Positions 14,168 to 22,527 of a stretch of 32,396 nucleotides of DNA are shown one piece after another. Each line of letters starts with the position of its first letter. Positions within the stretch are counted from its first letter, which is position 1. The translations under genes were made by a program, and so were the position numbers. Source of the DNA: Beijerinckiaceae bacterium (GTDB lineage Bacteria > Bacteroidota > Bacteroidia > Chitinophagales > Chitinophagaceae); NCBI GenBank assembly GCA_903970475.1, contig CAJCIQ010000171.1, forward strand, positions 1-32,396, read 5' to 3'. A model generated the notes under the pieces. It was not told where the DNA came from and made no database searches. It saw only the letters and a program-made list of their open reading frames with translations.

Positions 14168-15463
14168 ATGATTCGGTCCCTGCTAATCCTAATATCCTTT
14201 TTATTGTTTTTGTATCCAATATCCAGCTCCGCCCAGCAAACGCAACCGCCTCATGCCCACGCAGAGAGCCAACAGCCAGCGCAGCAGGACACCCTTACTT
14301 CCGATGGCCTGTTTCAGGCCGCCAGGTTTGCCGCTTTTAAAGAGAACGATTACCCAAAGGCCATTCACTATTCGCATAAAGGATTGACGCTTTCTCCCAA
14401 TTATTCAGACTTCATGATCTTCCTGGGAAGGATATACACCTGGACCGGGAAACTTGACAGCGCTGAGTTCTATTTCAGAAAGGCCATTGCCACTTCCCCT
14501 AAATACATCGACGCCTATGTAGGCTTTGCAGACATGCTGTATTGGAATGACCGCAATCAGGAAGCCCTGGATATGTGCAACCTAGGATTAAAAAGCGATC
14601 CAAGGTCAACAGACCTTTTATATAGAAAGGCCCAGGTGCTATATAGTTTGCGTGACTTTGAGCACGCCAGCAAACTCACCGATACCCTACTAGCCATTGA
14701 TAAGGACTATGCCAAAGCCAGGGCCCTGGCCTCCAGGATAAAGGATCAGGTCGCCATCAATAAGGTAGGCGCAGATTATGACTTCGTTTATTTTGACAAA
14801 GAGTTTTCCAATCCCTGGCACCTGGCTGATATATATTATACCCGGAATACCAAAATGGGATCTGTAACAGCCAGGGTAGACTATGCCAACCGTTTTCAAA
14901 CCAACGGCCTTCAATACGAGCTGGAATCATATCCCCATATCTCCAACCTTTTCTATGGATACCTGAATGTGGGGTATTCCAATGACGTAGGCGTTTTTGC
15001 TCATTATAGAGCAGGCGCCTCCCTGACGGCCAACCTGCCCCACGCTTTTGAAGCGGAGGTCGGATACCGATACCTTTATTTTACCTCTTCCACGAATATC
15101 TTCACGGCCTATATCGGCAAATATTATAAAGACTTCCTGTTCGGTGCCAGGACCTACCTGACACCCGACGTAAACACCATATCCCAGTCTTATAGCATTT
15201 TCGGACGCTATTACTATGGCGATGCCGATAACTACATAGCCCTTACCCTGGGCACCGGTATATCTCCGGACGATCAATCCCTCAACTATCAACTCTCCAG
15301 TGAATACAAACTAAAAACCTATAAGGCAGGGTTAAATATCTGGCACAGCATTAAAAAACTTAACCTGCTGACCTTTGATTTGTCCATCATCAACCAGGAA
15401 TACCTACCCCACACAGCGGGCAATCAAATGCAGGCTGGCCTTGGCTATGCCAGAAGATTTTAA
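14168..15463 (+). CDS. YaiO-family TPR and outer-membrane beta-barrel protein
   Basis: This 431-residue protein has a signal peptide (about residues 1-22, ending SSSA), tetratricopeptide repeats at about 45-205 (DYPKAIHYSHKGLTLSPNYS; LDSAEFYFRKAIATSPKYID; NQEALDMCNLGLKSDPRSTD) and a C-terminal part of alternating aromatic strands ending in phenylalanine (GLGYARRF), the mark of an outer-membrane barrel. This layout is that of YaiO and resembles a small version of PgaA, the TPR-porin that exports poly-N-acetylglucosamine. The next gene starts immediately after its stop, and the convergent operon encodes a PgaC-like glycosyltransferase, so I infer a role in exporting or anchoring that glycan. 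Confidence 0.85.
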   Translation: MIRSLLILISFLLFLYPISSSAQQTQPPHAHAESQQPAQQDTLTSDGLFQAARFAAFKENDYPKAIHYSHKGLTLSPNYSDFMIFLGRIYTWTGKLDSAEFYFRKAIATSPKYIDAYVGFADMLYWNDRNQEALDMCNLGLKSDPRSTDLLYRKAQVLYSLRDFEHASKLTDTLLAIDKDYAKARALASRIKDQVAINKVGADYDFVYFDKEFSNPWHLADIYYTRNTKMGSVTARVDYANRFQTNGLQYELESYPHISNLFYGYLNVGYSNDVGVFAHYRAGASLTANLPHAFEAEVGYRYLYFTSSTNIFTAYIGKYYKDFLFGARTYLTPDVNTISQSYSIFGRYYYGDADNYIALTLGTGISPDDQSLNYQLSSEYKLKTYKAGLNIWHSIKKLNLLTFDLSIINQEYLPHTAGNQMQAGLGYARRF

Positions 15464-16624
15464 ATGCATCCTATGAAAAGACGAATCTGGATCACCGTTA
15501 TCATCAGCTTGCTACTCCTCCCTTTATGGATGATCCTGGCCTGGTTATTTACCCCTAAAAAGAAACTCGTTCTGGCCATTATCGATAAGACCGTCCTTAC
15601 GCCTGATGGACAGGAACACGTGTCCCTTACCTGGATATTAAATCATCAGAAGTTCACCAAGAATAAGACCGCTCTCTACAACGTAGCAAGCGACTACTTT
15701 GGCTTCTTTCCCAAACCTGAGAAAAAATACCGCATCAAAGGGCTGGAAAGATTCACCCCAGATCAACTACAAAGACTCTCCGTAGACGCCGACGCACTGT
15801 ACGTCACCGATGCCTATGGGGTCTACCGTAATGAATGGTCCACCCAGAAAAACGAAGGAGACAGATCCAGCGTCATTTATGGGGGCCTGAGCCGGCAGGA
15901 CGTAGACCTGATGACACTGATGAAGGCCAGGCACAAACTCATTCTCTCCGAATTCAATACCATCGGTTCCCCAACCACTACGGACATTAGAAGTCAGTTT
16001 GAAAAGCTTTTTGCCCTGCATTGGACGGGATGGACAGGACGCTATTTTGAATCCCTGGACACGGCCGTCAACAAGGAATTACCAAAATGGCTGATCGACG
16101 ATTACGTCAAAACCGGAAATGCCTGGCATTTCAAAACACCAGGGGTAGCCTTTGTCAATATTAAGGACGAGGTGGTCGTGCTGGCCTTGAACGAACATTT
16201 GACTCAGGCCATTCCTCACCTCGTCACTGGCGATAATCCCTACGGATTACCCCATGATTTGCCTTATAGCTTTTGGTTTGACGTGATGAACACGGATACG
16301 ACCATCAACAAAGTGGTTTCCCGTTTCACCTTCGATCTGACAGATAAAGGGATCGACGAACTCCTATCCCACCATCTTCCCTTGACTTTTCCAGCCGTGC
16401 AAATCCATAAAGGGGCTGATTATACCTTCGCCTACTTTTCAGGAGACTTTGCAGACAATCCGATTTCCTTTGGCAGCTCATACTTTAAGGGGGTAGAATA
16501 TGTCAGTTTTCTGTTCTACAGTCGTTTCGATCCCGTAGACAGAACCCGCTTCTTCTGGCGATATTACAGACCCCTTGTCACGGGCTTGTTGGAAACGTAT
16601 AGCAATGGCCTTCATGGGAGATAG
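15464..16624 (+). CDS. Unknown membrane-anchored extracytoplasmic protein
   Basis: This 386-residue protein has an N-terminal membrane anchor (about residues 7-29, preceded by KRR) and a large domain that should lie outside the inner membrane. Strongly patterned stretches include HVSLTWILNHQKF, ADALYVTDAYGVYRNEW, SSVIYGGLSRQDVDLMTLMK, HKLILSEFNTIGSPTTTDIR, HWTGWTGRYFESLDTAVNKE and LPKWLIDDYV. Conserved-looking Asp, Glu and His residues suggest an enzyme-like or glycan-binding fold, but I cannot name the family. Its ATG follows the stop codon of the YaiO-like gene with no gap, so the two are translationally coupled and probably act together at the cell envelope. A second ATG at 15473 is also possible. 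Confidence 0.7.
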   Translation: MHPMKRRIWITVIISLLLLPLWMILAWLFTPKKKLVLAIIDKTVLTPDGQEHVSLTWILNHQKFTKNKTALYNVASDYFGFFPKPEKKYRIKGLERFTPDQLQRLSVDADALYVTDAYGVYRNEWSTQKNEGDRSSVIYGGLSRQDVDLMTLMKARHKLILSEFNTIGSPTTTDIRSQFEKLFALHWTGWTGRYFESLDTAVNKELPKWLIDDYVKTGNAWHFKTPGVAFVNIKDEVVVLALNEHLTQAIPHLVTGDNPYGLPHDLPYSFWFDVMNTDTTINKVVSRFTFDLTDKGIDELLSHHLPLTFPAVQIHKGADYTFAYFSGDFADNPISFGSSYFKGVEYVSFLFYSRFDPVDRTRFFWRYYRPLVTGLLETYSNGLHGR

Positions 16625-16684
16625 GCCCAGGCCGCTGGCCGTCCGGGGCGGACTGTTGAGCTGCCTGCCGTCACATCCGGGACC

Positions 16685-18712
16685 TTACTTCGGGAAGTAC
16701 CGCTCGTACAAGCTATCCGGCATCAGCTTACCGGTACTGAGCATTTTATTATTCCGCTGCTTGAACTGATCAAACAAAGAACCCAACCGGGAAAGCACGG
16801 GTTGATCATTGTCCGGCGTCAGCCCCATATCAGGTCCAATCATAAAAACACTGTTCTGGTTGAGCATATCAGTGGCATTAATAAAGTCCACGATATCGTT
16901 CTTCGTTTGCATGAATGGATAATCATGCACATTCTGAAAAGCCCTGGTTGTGTCTAAGCCCGTGCCCATCCAGGTCACCAGGGAAGGAAGGTCTATGGCA
17001 TACTTAGCTTTCAACATGGCCAGGAGGCTGGGCGTAATGTCGAAATGAGTAGAAATGGAGCTGAATTTAGCCGTCCGCCTTAGTAAGGGTGAATAGATGA
17101 TCAGGGGCACATGATAGCGATCAATCTTATTGGCCATAGGTATTTCCGGCATACGGTGATCTCCCGTGATCAGGAATATGGTGTTGTGAAAATCCGGGCG
17201 TTTACTATAAGCAGCAAAAAATCCCCGGAGGGCATCATCCGTATACAGAATACTGGCAAATTGATTTTTATAATTGCGGGCTTCCTGCTTACGGTCATCA
17301 TCGAATTTCAACTCATTCATCCTGGATTCAAAACGCCCGAGATAAGTATCTTCTTCATTAATGAGGAAGGGATTATGGGTCGATACGGTAAGCATGACAT
17401 TCAAATAGGGCTGCGTACTTCCGGATAATGTTTCGAAATAATGCCTGAACAATTCCTTATCCCCGTATCCCCAGGTAAAGCCACTGGAGGAGGTGGGCAT
17501 TTTCACATACCCCGATGGGAAGGATTGAATATCATTGATCTTACCGATGGCGTCGTGTTTGAGATAGGTATCCATTAAATCGAAGTGCGCATCCCCTCCA
17601 TAATAAAACGCCGTCTGGTATCCATTGTGTTTTAACAAGCTGAGCAAACTCAGGTGGTTGGGCTGGTTCTCTGCTAACGCACAAAACCCATTTTTGGCAA
17701 AGGGCAGAGAACCTATCACAGAAGGCAATACCGCAAAGGTTCTTCCCCCCTCACTCATGCAATTCTCCCAATACAAGCTTTGGCCAGAAAGGGAATCCAG
17801 AAAGGGTGTGAAATTTCCCAGGTATCCTCCGGAACAAGCAAAAGCCCTGCCCAGGCCTTCTACCAGCAAGATGACGATATTGGGCTTTTGGGTATCCAGG
17901 TCTAAAAAGGAAGACAGCACATCGGGAGCCTGGGCCGTATGGAGGAAGGGATAATTAGTCTCGTCAACATATTGGAAAACGACCGCCTTTGCGCCGGCCT
18001 TCGCCTCCGATTCATAGTCTCCACTATAACTATCGGCATAGATATCCAGGTCAGCGAAACTGGGAAAGAAATGGTGAAAACTGCTATTGGTAAAAAACTG
18101 GAGTTTATTAAGGGTCAGGTTATTTTTATACTCGCTGTCCGTAAATCCTGGACTCAGTTGCTGAGGCCCCGTCCACGCCAACAGAAGCAGCAGGATCAAT
18201 AACGGAAGGGCAAATAGTAAACGAATATGTACTTTTTGGGGTACCCGCCAAAGTAAGAACAGGCCCAGCCCCACAAACAGCAGAAAGGCGATAATGGCAG
18301 AGACCGGCACCCCACCAGCCGCACCCATGGTTTGATGAATGTCGTTCATGGAGTAGCCCCAGAGATCTCCACCGAGTGGCGCCAGCGTCGTTGAAAAATA
18401 CTGGATCAGGGAAATCTGGATAAGGCCAAGTAGTATTCCGATTACGGTAAACAAGATAGCAGCCGCCTTTTTGCTGAACAGATACAACAACACGTATAAC
18501 AACAACAGAAATGGAGACAGCAGCGAAAGCCATAAGATATCATTAGCCCATCCAAATACCAGAATGGAAAAAAATGGATGCGGACCACCGTGCGCCAGCC
18601 CGTTAAAGGTCAGTTCGTATATCCTTAAAGCCGCAAGCAGCAATACCAATGCGATCATCCGGGCCGCAAAGCCATTTACTGCGCTCCTTATAGTCGTAAT
18701 AAATTTCCTCAC
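16685..18712 (-). CDS. LTA synthase-family membrane phosphotransferase (alkaline-phosphatase superfamily)
   Basis: I prefer the GTG at 18712 (675 residues), 10 bases after the glycosyltransferase stop; an ATG at 18769 in frame would add an Arg-rich stretch and overlap the upstream gene by 47 bases. About five membrane helices occupy residues 15-185, followed by an extracytoplasmic catalytic domain. Metal and nucleophile residues of the LtaS/MdoB group are visible: E285 in NIVILLVEGLGR, T325 in SEGGRTFAVLPS, His in TVSTHNPF, and Asp-His in FLITGDHRMPE. Such enzymes move phosphoglycerol or phosphoethanolamine from phospholipids to glycans or lipids. Here it probably decorates the product of the neighbouring glycosyltransferase; the donor and acceptor are unknown. 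It is last in a four-gene operon. Confidence 0.85.
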   Translation of the reverse strand: MRKFITTIRSAVNGFAARMIALVLLLAALRIYELTFNGLAHGGPHPFFSILVFGWANDILWLSLLSPFLLLLYVLLYLFSKKAAAILFTVIGILLGLIQISLIQYFSTTLAPLGGDLWGYSMNDIHQTMGAAGGVPVSAIIAFLLFVGLGLFLLWRVPQKVHIRLLFALPLLILLLLLAWTGPQQLSPGFTDSEYKNNLTLNKLQFFTNSSFHHFFPSFADLDIYADSYSGDYESEAKAGAKAVVFQYVDETNYPFLHTAQAPDVLSSFLDLDTQKPNIVILLVEGLGRAFACSGGYLGNFTPFLDSLSGQSLYWENCMSEGGRTFAVLPSVIGSLPFAKNGFCALAENQPNHLSLLSLLKHNGYQTAFYYGGDAHFDLMDTYLKHDAIGKINDIQSFPSGYVKMPTSSSGFTWGYGDKELFRHYFETLSGSTQPYLNVMLTVSTHNPFLINEEDTYLGRFESRMNELKFDDDRKQEARNYKNQFASILYTDDALRGFFAAYSKRPDFHNTIFLITGDHRMPEIPMANKIDRYHVPLIIYSPLLRRTAKFSSISTHFDITPSLLAMLKAKYAIDLPSLVTWMGTGLDTTRAFQNVHDYPFMQTKNDIVDFINATDMLNQNSVFMIGPDMGLTPDNDQPVLSRLGSLFDQFKQRNNKMLSTGKLMPDSLYERYFPK

Positions 18713-18722
18713 AGGATATGGT

Positions 18723-20174
18723 TTATTTAGTCGAAGTCGACGCCGCCGCAACGGGCGTTGCCGTCCCAAACCCCTGTCTGGTCATTTCCCCCCAGGTTGT
18801 TTTCTTCCTGAGCAAGTCATACTGTCCCTTTACAGAAGACCATACTACAAAGGGGTGGAAATAGAAAGGCTCCGTAAGCGCAGTGAGCAACAGCCTTGCC
18901 ATGTCCGAACGCCTATGGTACATATTATAGGAAATCACCTCCATCAACGCTGCAAAAGCCGAATACACGTAACCGAAAGTAATGATGAACAGGAGCAAGG
19001 ATAAAAACACCGACCAGGCAATCACTCCCAGCATGGCCATGATTAAAAAGGCTATAAAGCCGAAGAACTCAATGGAGGGAGCCATCATCTCAAAGAAAAA
19101 CCAATAGGGATAACTCAGCATCCCCAATACATGGTAGGAGGGGTTGAAAAACATCACCCTATGCATCCTCAGGCTTTCAATGGTCCCCCTGGCCCAGCGG
19201 TTTCGCTGGCGTCCGAAAATTTTGGTATTCTCCGGGGCTTCTGTCCAACAGAGGGGATCGGGTATAAAAGATACTTTATAGGGTAGCTTATGTTCCTCCA
19301 TGTAGCGACGCATGCGGATGACCAGCTCCATATCTTCTCCTACGGTGTTATGGTTATAGCCACCAGCAGCGATGACGATTTGCTTATCAAATGCCCCAAA
19401 CGCCCCGGAAATCAATAACAACCCATTCATCCTGGCCCAGGCCATCCTTCCCAGAATGAAAGCCCTTATATATTCCAGGGACTGCATTCGGGCCCAGTAA
19501 TTTTTAGGCAGGTGAACCTTTACCAACCTGCCTCCCTTGATTTCACAGGAATTGGCTATTCTTATGACACCGCCCGTGGCAATCACCCGGGTCTGGTTTT
19601 CTTCTAAAAAGGGTTTGATCAGCTTCAACAAAGCATCCTGTTCCAGGATACAATCCACGTCTATACACACAATGTAATCGTTACCAGACACATTGACGCC
19701 TACGTTTAAAGCATCTGCTTTTCCGCCGTTTTCCTTATCAACTACTACTAATTTCCGGTAGACCGGGTTTTTACTTTTATAAACACCCCTGATTAGTTTG
19801 GTGGGGATTTTATAGCTGATATGGCGTTGGATCCTTTCGAGCTGATAGGCCTCAATAAGCTTATCCAGGCTATCGTCCTTACTTCCATCATTGACGATGA
19901 TAACCTCCAGATTATAATAATACAGGGACAATAAGGAACGCACATTTTCAATGATGGTAGCACCCTCGTTATAAGCAGGGGCAATCACACTAATGGAAGG
20001 TATATGCGGAGACGAAGCTAACAGGCGGTAGTCCGTAAAGGCGTTCTTGTGCAGGTAATGCCGGGTCTCCCCAATGGAATAAATGCCGATGAATACATAG
20101 AATAATAACAATACGACGGAATAGATAAAGATTCCATAGGTCAGAATGGATAGTATAATGCTAATGATGTTCAT
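18723..20174 (-). CDS. Processive family-2 glycosyltransferase (PgaC-like), inner membrane
   Basis: This 483-residue protein has two N-terminal membrane segments (about residues 5-33), a cytoplasmic GT2 domain and further helices at about 350-430. The GT-A and processivity motifs are all present: IAPAYNE (64-70), VNDGS with D96, DVDC with D172 and D174, TVGED with E280 and D281, and QRNRW (323-327). The last is the acceptor-site motif of cellulose, chitin, hyaluronan and poly-GlcNAc synthases. It should polymerise a sugar nucleotide into a beta-linked chain while exporting it across the inner membrane. The sugar cannot be read from the sequence. The start overlaps the HEAT-repeat gene stop by 4 bases (ATGA), so the two are coupled. 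Confidence 0.9.
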   Translation of the reverse strand: MNIISIILSILTYGIFIYSVVLLLFYVFIGIYSIGETRHYLHKNAFTDYRLLASSPHIPSISVIAPAYNEGATIIENVRSLLSLYYYNLEVIIVNDGSKDDSLDKLIEAYQLERIQRHISYKIPTKLIRGVYKSKNPVYRKLVVVDKENGGKADALNVGVNVSGNDYIVCIDVDCILEQDALLKLIKPFLEENQTRVIATGGVIRIANSCEIKGGRLVKVHLPKNYWARMQSLEYIRAFILGRMAWARMNGLLLISGAFGAFDKQIVIAAGGYNHNTVGEDMELVIRMRRYMEEHKLPYKVSFIPDPLCWTEAPENTKIFGRQRNRWARGTIESLRMHRVMFFNPSYHVLGMLSYPYWFFFEMMAPSIEFFGFIAFLIMAMLGVIAWSVFLSLLLFIITFGYVYSAFAALMEVISYNMYHRRSDMARLLLTALTEPFYFHPFVVWSSVKGQYDLLRKKTTWGEMTRQGFGTATPVAAASTSTK

Positions 20175-21262
20175 TTCCCGAATTCAAATTCAATCTGCTG
20201 AACTATAGATTCTGCTACTGTTCCGGAGGACTTCAGGTCCCACAAAATTTCTTCCCTTTCCGGGCAACAAGTGGCTATTGCCCGTACTGCCTGTATCTTC
20301 AGGTCCTCATACTTTTCCTGGGTGGCGACCCTTTCCAGAAAGGGTAAATCCTCCACATCCCCGATGACCGCTATCTGTTTTAGCATAGCCATTTTATTAT
20401 TGCGCGTTTCAGCGTCATAGCGCATCCTGAATAGCTCCCGGGTACCTTCTCCGGCAATCCGGCCAAGGGTTTGTATGGCTTGGTACCTGATTTTTTCTGA
20501 CTCCTTTGCCATACAAGAGGCCACTTCTTTGTGCACCCCTAGTTGCTGATAAGAATCGGCCAGCTTAAGCGCAAATAGTACGACGTCCTGATTGCTGGAT
20601 TGGATCCATTGAGGCAGGTCCCTTAATTCTCCTACGGATGTAAGGTGTAATTGTTCCAGCAACTTGATTTGCTGCCATTCGGTCATGGAATAAGTGAGGT
20701 CGTTGAGAAAAGCTAGTCCGTTAAATCCGGAAAAACCCAGGGTAGCCACCTGGGCCTCCACGCGTACGGTTTCGTTGGGACTGTTGGTATGTTGGGCTAT
20801 GGGAGATTGCATGTCCCTTTGGTTCATCATGTACAGTTCGTAAATGCCTCCGGCCCTTTGGTGCCAGATCAGGCTATTAAATTTACGGATTGATTCGGCT
20901 TTCAGATCTAGCCTTTCGTACAGATTTACAATATTTTGTGCCGCCTGCCCCAAGAGGTTCTTTTTCGTATTGATCAAAAGATCGATAGCAAATTGTTTGT
21001 TGAGCGGGTTAATGAGGAGGGCTTTTATTTCTGCTATCAGGAGTTCCACTTCCGGAGCTGTAGCGTCCTCAATGAGGATAGCGCCTATGCAATCATCCAA
21101 CTTATCGGATATTCTTGCCTTGGAAAAGAAACGCCTTTTCTTAACCCACAGGTAGCAATAAATGGTGATCACCAACAATACAATGACCATCCCAAATAAA
21201 AGGGAAGCATTGTATAAATGCATAGGGGAGATCAGGTGAAAGAATCGAACCTTTTGGATCAC
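20171..21262 (-). CDS. Membrane-anchored HEAT-repeat protein
   Basis: This 363-residue protein has a membrane helix at about 18-40 followed by a basic stretch (KKRRFFSK) and then an all-helical soluble region. HEAT-like repeats are clear near the C-terminus (EKIRYQAIQTLGRIAGEGTR; KMAMLKQIAVIGDVEDLPFL; EDLKIQAVRAIATCCPEREE). The repeats would be cytoplasmic and act as a protein-binding scaffold. The start is a GTG at 21262 overlapping the receiver gene stop (GTGA); an internal ATG at 21223 is an alternative. The end overlaps the glycosyltransferase start by 4 bases. This strict coupling suggests that it links the receiver protein to the glycosyltransferase, which is an inference. Confidence 0.75.
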   Translation of the reverse strand: MIQKVRFFHLISPMHLYNASLLFGMVIVLLVITIYCYLWVKKRRFFSKARISDKLDDCIGAILIEDATAPEVELLIAEIKALLINPLNKQFAIDLLINTKKNLLGQAAQNIVNLYERLDLKAESIRKFNSLIWHQRAGGIYELYMMNQRDMQSPIAQHTNSPNETVRVEAQVATLGFSGFNGLAFLNDLTYSMTEWQQIKLLEQLHLTSVGELRDLPQWIQSSNQDVVLFALKLADSYQQLGVHKEVASCMAKESEKIRYQAIQTLGRIAGEGTRELFRMRYDAETRNNKMAMLKQIAVIGDVEDLPFLERVATQEKYEDLKIQAVRAIATCCPEREEILWDLKSSGTVAESIVQQIEFEFGK

Positions 21263-21624
21263 TTGGATTTTAACTGCTTTTTGATACGAATGGTTAATTC
21301 AGAAAGGCTGAATGGTTTGGTGATATAATCATCAGCTCCTAATTGAAAGGCTTCCTCCACCACGTGTTCATGTCCCATAGAAGAAAATACAATGACAGGA
21401 ATATCCTTTTCTTTTATGGCTTTTACCGCTCCAACGATTTCTAATCCGGAGATATAAGGTAACATCAGATCTGTCAAAACGATGTCCGGAAAAGGGCTGA
21501 CCAAATGCTCAATCGCTTCCTTTCCATCTGGGCAACAGATCACCTCAAAACCTTCTTTTTTGAGTTTTAGATGTACAGTTTTCTGTATAAGTGTATCATC
21601 TTCAATGAGTAGGACTTTGGACAT
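21259..21624 (-). CDS. Stand-alone response regulator receiver protein
   Basis: This 121-residue single REC domain has no output domain. It has the acidic pocket IEDD (residues 7-10), the phospho-acceptor D52 in LTDLMLP, the switch residue S81 in VFSSM, and K103 in DYITKPFS. The ATG at 21624 gives the exact family start (MSKVLLIEDDT); an upstream in-frame ATG at 21705 would add 27 unlikely residues. It is the first gene of the operon REC, HEAT, GT2, LtaS-like. A hybrid histidine kinase and HPt protein are encoded divergently 93 bases away, so it is the obvious final acceptor of that phosphorelay and may control the glycosyltransferase through protein contact. Confidence 0.88.
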   Translation of the reverse strand: MSKVLLIEDDTLIQKTVHLKLKKEGFEVICCPDGKEAIEHLVSPFPDIVLTDLMLPYISGLEIVGAVKAIKEKDIPVIVFSSMGHEHVVEEAFQLGADDYITKPFSLSELTIRIKKQLKSK

Positions 21625-21717
21625 TGGATGTAAAAATTTTGGTTTAACCGAGAATTTGTAATTTAGGACCAGTACAATATTATCAATATTAGTATTTATT
21701 AGCAAACATCTGGCCTT
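21625..21717. promoter_or_regulatory. Divergent promoter region between the receiver and RsbQ-like genes
   Basis: The 93-bp AT-rich gap separates two outward-facing operons and must hold both promoters. It contains an AT-rich near-palindromic stretch around AATATTATCAATATTAG, but I found no exact TAnnTTTG box, so I cannot place either start site. Confidence 0.4.
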
Positions 21718-22524
21718 ATGCCCCCGACCTTAGAGAATCCTATCAGGAAAAACAACGTAAACATCCTCAGCGAAAACATGCCCCAAACCCTAATACTGGC
21801 GCATGGATTCGGCACCGATCAAACATCCTGGAAGCATATTGTGGATACTTTCAAGGATAAATACCGAATTATATTATACGATAATGTTGGCGGAGGTAAA
21901 TCTGATCCTGACGCCTTCAGCCCCAACAGGTATGACAGCCTGGATGCCTATGCCCAGGATCTGGTAGACCTTTGCAACTCCCTGAATATAAAGGATGCCA
22001 TCATTGTAGCTCATTCTGTGAGTGGTATGATTAGCCTGCTGGCATCCATTCAACAACCGGATCTTTTTTCCAAATTAATCCTGATTGCCGCATCCCCCAG
22101 GTACCTAAATGACGTAGATTATGTAGGAGGGTTCGATCAACTTACCCTGGACGAATTGTACGACACTATGGCCAATAATTATTATGCCTGGGTAAGCGGT
22201 TTTGCCGCGGCCACCATGGCCAATCCGGATAAACCCCACCTGGCGGAAAACTTTGCCAAGTCACTGGCAGAAATCCGTCCGGATATAGCCCAATCAGTGC
22301 TGAGGGTCATCTTTCAATCAGACTATCGCTCCTCATTAGCCAAATTAACCAAAGAAACAGCACTCATCCATACCAAGGAAGACCTGGCTGTTCCAGGGGA
22401 AGTAGCGGATTATCTCCATGAGCATATTCAGAACAGTACCCTGCAAATCATTAATGCAACTGGACATTTTCCGCATATCAGCGCTCCCCAGGAATTAGTG
22501 AATGCATTGAAACAATTGATATAA
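21718..22524 (+). CDS. RsbQ-like alpha/beta hydrolase
   Basis: This 268-residue protein resembles Bacillus RsbQ along its whole length: LAHGFGTDQTSWKHIVDTF, YRIILYDNVGGGKSD, RYDSLDAYAQDLVDLCNSLN, YLNDVDYVGGFD and TGHFPHISAPQELV. The catalytic triad is present as S100 (in IVAHSVSG), D222 (in TKEDLAVP) and H250. The second glycine of the nucleophile elbow is serine here. RsbQ, a relative of the plant strigolactone and karrikin receptors, supplies a small hydrophobic ligand to the PAS domain of its partner RsbP. Here the next gene, 3 bases downstream, encodes a PAS-containing histidine kinase, so this protein is probably its signal-processing partner. Confidence 0.87.
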   Translation: MPPTLENPIRKNNVNILSENMPQTLILAHGFGTDQTSWKHIVDTFKDKYRIILYDNVGGGKSDPDAFSPNRYDSLDAYAQDLVDLCNSLNIKDAIIVAHSVSGMISLLASIQQPDLFSKLILIAASPRYLNDVDYVGGFDQLTLDELYDTMANNYYAWVSGFAAATMANPDKPHLAENFAKSLAEIRPDIAQSVLRVIFQSDYRSSLAKLTKETALIHTKEDLAVPGEVADYLHEHIQNSTLQIINATGHFPHISAPQELVNALKQLI

Positions 22525-22527
22525 TAC

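Noticed and set aside
16625..16684. GC-rich spacer between convergent genes with GGCCGCTGGCC
   Set aside because: Could be a bidirectional terminator, but there is no U-tract and the stem is very short.
18713..18769. ATG start of the LtaS-like protein at 18769
   Set aside because: It would overlap the glycosyltransferase gene by 47 bases and add an Arg-rich leader without family support; the GTG at 18712 fits better.
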